From: Actinomycetes bacterium
GTDB taxonomy: Bacteria; Actinomycetota; Actinomycetes; Mycobacteriales; Micromonosporaceae
NCBI GenBank assembly: GCA_021793335.1
Contig: JAJYSW010000004.1
Span: 1 to 34,740 of the forward strand
Direction: 5' to 3'
DNA: 34,740 nt
Positions 31,807 through 34,740 of this stretch are shown here, one piece after another; within the stretch, counting starts at the first letter, position 1, and each line of letters begins with the position of its first letter. The notes below the pieces were generated by a model that worked only from the letters and a program-made list of their open reading frames with translations, made no database searches and had not been told where the DNA came from. The translations under genes and the position numbers were made by a program.

Positions 31807-33045
31807 GTGCAAGCCGCCACCCGCTTTCAACGCTTCCGACACTGGATCCACGCGCATCCGTTCCTGGCCGACACCGCCTTCGCCGCAGCGCTGTACGTGG
31901 TCTACGCCGGATCGCTCACCGTGCTCAGCAACGCCGTGGACCCGCAGACCGACACCAGCTGGGTCGAGGTCGGAGCGCTGGCCGTGGCGATGGCGCCGGT
32001 CGCGCTGCGCCGCAAGTGGCTGTGGGGCTCGGTCGCGTTGTCCATGGCGACCATGGTGGTCTCGATGACGATCGACCAACCGTGGCTCCTGGGCGACGGC
32101 GGCATCATATGGCTGGTCCTGACCTATACCGCTGCGGCTCACCGCACGCTGCCGCATGCGCTCGCGGTCAGTGCGGCCATATGGGCTCCGGTCACCGCCT
32201 CGGTGTTCTTCTACTACTGGCCCATTCAGGAGGGCCACGCAACCAACGCCAGCCTCATCTCGATGCTCAACTGGGTCATGGCCTCCACGGCGTTCTTCGT
32301 CGGCTGGGTGATGCGCAACCGGCGCATGAAGCTCAACGAGCTCGCCGATCGGGCCCGCATCGCCGAGGAGAGCCAGGCGGCCCTCGCTTCGCAGGCCGTG
32401 GCCGATGAGCAGCGCCGGATCGCACGTGAGCTGCACGATGTGGTGGCCCACCACATTTCGGTCATCGGTGTCATGTCCGAGGGCGCCAAACGGGTCCTGC
32501 GCACCGACCCCGACGCGGCCGAAGAGGCGCTGACGACGGTCAACCAGACCGCCCGCACCGCGCTCCGAGAGATGCGTGACATCCTCACCGTGCTGCGCAG
32601 CGCCCGGGAGGAACCCGACGGCACCGACCTCGAACCGCAGCCGACGGTCGACTCGCTGCGGGCGCTGGTCTCGCAGACCAAAGACGCCGGGCTGCCGGTG
32701 CGCTACCACGTCCACGGCGAGGAGTACCCGCTGCCGACCGGCGTGAGCCTGGCGGTCTACCGGATCGCGCAGGAGGCGCTGACCAACACGATCAAGCACG
32801 CCGGCCCGAGGGCGAAGGCGGGCGTCGTGGTGGATTACGGGGAAGACGAGTTCCGGATCTCGATCGGCGACTCCGGCCGTGGAGCGCCGGTGATCGCATC
32901 GTTCAGCGGGGGTCACGGGCTGATCGGGATGCGTGAGCGGGCCACCCTGTACGGAGGCTCACTCCAGGCTGGACCTCAGCCCGGCGGGGGCTACCTTGTG
33001 GAGGCCAAGTTTCCCAAGAACGCCCACCTGCAGGGAGTGCATTGA
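31807..33045 (+). CDS. NarL/DesK-type sensor histidine kinase
   Basis: This 412-residue kinase has about five membrane helices (residues 22-168) with little outside the membrane, then a linker coiled coil and a HisKA_3 dimerisation domain with phosphoacceptor His210 in RELHDVVAHHISVI. The HATPase domain shows EALTNTIKHA (N box), GDSGRG and GHGLIGMRERA. The layout suggests intramembrane sensing, as in DesK or LiaS relatives. The gene overlaps the response regulator by 1 nt. A GTG start follows a leaderless-type -10. The nearby ABC ATPase is a plausible regulated target. Confidence 0.94.
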   Translation: MQAATRFQRFRHWIHAHPFLADTAFAAALYVVYAGSLTVLSNAVDPQTDTSWVEVGALAVAMAPVALRRKWLWGSVALSMATMVVSMTIDQPWLLGDGGIIWLVLTYTAAAHRTLPHALAVSAAIWAPVTASVFFYYWPIQEGHATNASLISMLNWVMASTAFFVGWVMRNRRMKLNELADRARIAEESQAALASQAVADEQRRIARELHDVVAHHISVIGVMSEGAKRVLRTDPDAAEEALTTVNQTARTALREMRDILTVLRSAREEPDGTDLEPQPTVDSLRALVSQTKDAGLPVRYHVHGEEYPLPTGVSLAVYRIAQEALTNTIKHAGPRAKAGVVVDYGEDEFRISIGDSGRGAPVIASFSGGHGLIGMRERATLYGGSLQAGPQPGGGYLVEAKFPKNAHLQGVH

Positions 33046-33716
33046 TGAGCGAACGTCCGATCCGGTTGCTGTTGGCCGACGACCAGCAGCTGCTGCGCGC
33101 CGGATTCAAGATGGTGCTCGGCGCCGAGCCCGACATCGACATCATCGGCGAGGCATCCGACGGCGTCGAGGCGTTCGATCTGGCACGGCGTCTGGTGCCC
33201 GACGTCGTGCTCATGGACATCCGCATGCCGCGGCGTGACGGCGTAGCCGCCACTGCCGACATCGTCGAGGCGTCACTCCAGACCAGAGTGCTAGTACTGA
33301 CCACATTCGACCTCGATGAGTACGTGGTCGGCGCACTCCGGGCCGGAGCGGCCGGATTCCTCACCAAGGACGCCCCGGCGGCCGATCTGGTCGAGGCCAT
33401 CCGCACCGTCCATCGCGGGGGCGCCGTGGTGGCCCCGCACATCCTCTCGACGCTCCTGGGCCGCTTCGCCGAGGACCGCCGACCTCAGGACGACCGGGCC
33501 CCGGCCCTGCTCGACGCACTGACCGCCCGCGAGCGCGAGGTCCTGATGCTGCTGGCCAAAGGGCTCACCAACGCCGAGATCGCCACTTCGCTCACCGTCG
33601 GCGAGACCACCGTCAAGACCCACGTCGGGCATCTGCTGAACAAACTGGGCGTGCGCGACCGCGTCCAAGCGGTGGTGCTGGCCTACGAGAGCGGCCTGGT
33701 CCAGCCGGGGCGGTAG
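33045..33716 (+). CDS. NarL/LuxR-type response regulator
   Basis: This 223-residue regulator has a receiver domain with acidic pair Asp12-Asp13, phosphoacceptor Asp58 (VVLMDIRMP), the Thr switch in LVLTTFD and Lys in FLTKDAPA. The C-terminal LuxR helix-turn-helix reads LTAREREVLMLLAKGLTNAE, with TVKTHVGHLLNKLGVRDR as recognition helix region. The ATG at 33045 overlaps the kinase stop in TGATG and has GGAG 7 nt upstream; an in-frame TTG 3 nt earlier is less likely. Confidence 0.95.
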   Translation: MSERPIRLLLADDQQLLRAGFKMVLGAEPDIDIIGEASDGVEAFDLARRLVPDVVLMDIRMPRRDGVAATADIVEASLQTRVLVLTTFDLDEYVVGALRAGAAGFLTKDAPAADLVEAIRTVHRGGAVVAPHILSTLLGRFAEDRRPQDDRAPALLDALTAREREVLMLLAKGLTNAEIATSLTVGETTVKTHVGHLLNKLGVRDRVQAVVLAYESGLVQPGR

Positions 33717-33722
33717 CGAAGG

Positions 33723-33771
33723 GCCCGGCCCGCTCCCCCGGCGGCACACCGATGCTCCGGGGGCGCCGGGC
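33723..33771 (+). terminator. Two-part hairpin after the two-component genes
   Basis: An outer 7-bp stem GCCCGGC/GCCGGGC (33723-33729 with 33765-33771) encloses an inner 7-bp stem CCCCCGG/CCGGGGG (33735-33741 with 33757-33763). It begins 7 nt past the stop codon. Confidence 0.65.
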
Positions 33772-33809
33772 GGTCCGCGCCGGCTCGCGCAGCGAGTCCT
33801 ACCCAGGTA

Positions 33810-33834
33810 CTCCGACCTACGTCTGAAGTCGGAG
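33810..33834. repeat. Inverted repeat upstream of the ABC ATPase
   Basis: CTCCGAC and GTCGGAG (33810-33816 and 33828-33834) flank 11 nt. It is a candidate operator for the response regulator or a small hairpin. Confidence 0.4.
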
Positions 33835-33918
33835 ACGAAGACCGTTCTCAAAGCGGATGCATGGACGCAGGCGGTCCCATAGGGTCGAACCATGATCGAA
33901 CCAGTACCGCGATGCCAG

Positions 33919-33961
33919 ATGACATCATGTATGATGTCATAATCTGTTTCATCGATGTCAT
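33919..33961. promoter_or_regulatory. Palindromic operator and promoter of the ABC ATPase
   Basis: ATGACATCAT (33919-33928) and ATGATGTCAT (33931-33940) form a perfect palindrome with a 2-nt spacer, in an AT-rich patch. A third half-site, ATGTCAT, is at 33955-33961. TAATCT at 33940-33945 is a possible -10 overlapping the palindrome, about 65 nt before the GTG at 34012. The inner ACAT-N8-ATGT recalls PadR-type sites, but the regulator is not in the window. Confidence 0.6.
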
Positions 33962-34011
33962 TTAGCTTCGTCCTCCGGAACACCGCCACCATCATCGAAA
34001 GAGAGAGCGCC

Positions 34012-34740
34012 GTGTCCACCGCATCCCCCGTCAAGACCACCGCCGTCGCCGCCCAAGGCGTCTGGAAAGCCTATGGTTCTGGTGAGGCGCAGGTCGTCGC
34101 GCTCCGCGACGTCTCAGTCGAATTCACCTCCGGCGCATTCACCGCCATCATGGGCCCCTCCGGCTCAGGCAAATCCACCCTCATGCACTGCCTCGCCGGC
34201 CTCGACACCACCGACCGCGGCACCGTCACCATCGGCCACACCACCCTCACCGGCCTCGGCGACAAAGCACTCACCAAACTCCGCCGCGACAAAATCGGCT
34301 TCATCTTCCAACAATTCAACCTCCTACCCACTCTCACCGCCGAAGAGAACATCACACTCCCGGCAGCCATCGCCGGCACCAAAGCCGACCCCGACTGGAT
34401 CAAACGCATCATCCACACCCTCGACCTCACCGACCGACTCGGACACAAACCAACCGAACTCTCCGGCGGCCAACAACAACGCGTCGCCTGCGCCCGCGCC
34501 CTGGCCGCCCGCCCCGAAGTCGTCTTCGCCGACGAACCCACCGGCAACCTCGACACCCGATCCGGCTCCGAAGTCCTCAACTTCCTCCGCACCAGCGTCG
34601 ACGACTTCGGCCAAACCATCGTCATGGTCACCCACGACCCCACCGCCGCCGCCTACGCCGACCGCATCGTCTTCCTCGCCGACGGCCAAATCGTCGACGA
34701 CATGAACGACCCCACCGCCGACACCGTCATCGACAAGATG
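34012..34740 (+). CDS. MacB/LolD-type ABC transporter ATPase (cut by window edge)
   Basis: The first 243 codons of an ABC ATPase, open at the right edge. Walker A GPSGSGKST (residues 48-56), Q-loop IFQQFNLLPTLTAEENI, signature LSGGQQQR, Walker B VVFADEPTGNLD and H-loop VMVTHDP are complete, so only a short tail is missing. This class pairs with FtsX/MacB-like permeases in antibiotic, peptide or lipoprotein export; a permease gene is expected to follow. The GTG follows a purine-rich AAGAGAGAG. Codon use is odd: after about codon 35 nearly every third base is C or A, with CAA, AAA, GAA and CTC used where neighbours use CAG, AAG, GAG and CTG. That suggests transfer or an unusual constraint. Confidence 0.93.
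   Translation, partial: MSTASPVKTTAVAAQGVWKAYGSGEAQVVALRDVSVEFTSGAFTAIMGPSGSGKSTLMHCLAGLDTTDRGTVTIGHTTLTGLGDKALTKLRRDKIGFIFQQFNLLPTLTAEENITLPAAIAGTKADPDWIKRIIHTLDLTDRLGHKPTELSGGQQQRVACARALAARPEVVFADEPTGNLDTRSGSEVLNFLRTSVDDFGQTIVMVTHDPTAAAYADRIVFLADGQIVDDMNDPTADTVIDKM

Noticed and set aside
1..34740. CRISPR arrays, insertion sequences, prophage genes, tRNA or rRNA genes
   Set aside because: No regularly spaced repeats, transposase motifs, phage proteins, or tRNA T-loop sequences with matching stems were found by eye on either strand.

Overview
The window is GC-rich actinobacterial chromosome, and nothing in it looks plasmid- or phage-borne. It carries a complete bacterial Pup-proteasome set (pup, prcB, prcA, mpa, dop, pafA), the DNA-damage regulators pafB/pafC, rbpA, the mycobacterial-type helicase helY and a polyprenol-phosphate mannose synthase. 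Gene content and order resemble the mycobacterial rbpA-ppm and helY-tat-paf-proteasome-mpa-trmI blocks, rearranged. I infer a non-mycobacterial Actinomycetota member, possibly near Glycomycetales or Micromonosporales, but the sequence alone does not fix the genus.

Layout. 1-4000: rbpA (+), a hairpin terminator, then the minus-strand operon lnt-ppm-fxsA (lipoprotein N-acylation, mannosyl donor synthesis, membrane protein). 4068-4467: gene-free DNA with a promoter, strong inverted repeats and a terminator, suggesting an unassigned structured RNA or a long lnt leader. 4506-8434: minus-strand operon for a polar amino-acid ABC importer (lipoprotein, permease, ATPase) followed by an amidohydrolase. 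8596-13141: 5'-3' exonuclease (+), helY (-), HAD-family protein (+). 13278-16999: minus-strand run pafB-pafC-small membrane protein-tatA-tatC. 17114-18223: DUF3866 protein (+).

18220-27218 is the proteasome region: pafA with a small membrane protein behind it, then dop-pup-prcB-prcA, then mpa, all on the minus strand. A divergent SpoIIE-type phosphatase sits between dop and mpa. Dop deamidates the Pup C-terminal Gln, PafA ligates Pup to lysines, Mpa unfolds pupylated substrates and PrcA/PrcB degrade them. PafB/PafC, encoded nearby, is the DNA-damage activator linked to this system. 27334-31742: ferredoxin (+), M50 protease-trmI operon (-), methyltransferase (-), RecB-like nuclease (+). 31807-34740: a NarL-type two-component pair and the first 243 codons of a MacB/LolD-type ABC ATPase cut by the right edge.

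Two patterns run across the window. First, eleven transcription-unit heads have TANNNT ending exactly 6 or 7 nt before the start codon, the architecture of leaderless mRNAs; other operon heads (lnt, the ABC operon, prcB, mpa, trmI) have Shine-Dalgarno sequences instead. Second, the ABC ATPase at the right edge almost never uses G at the third codon position, unlike every neighbour. I see no tRNA, rRNA, CRISPR array, insertion sequence or phage gene.
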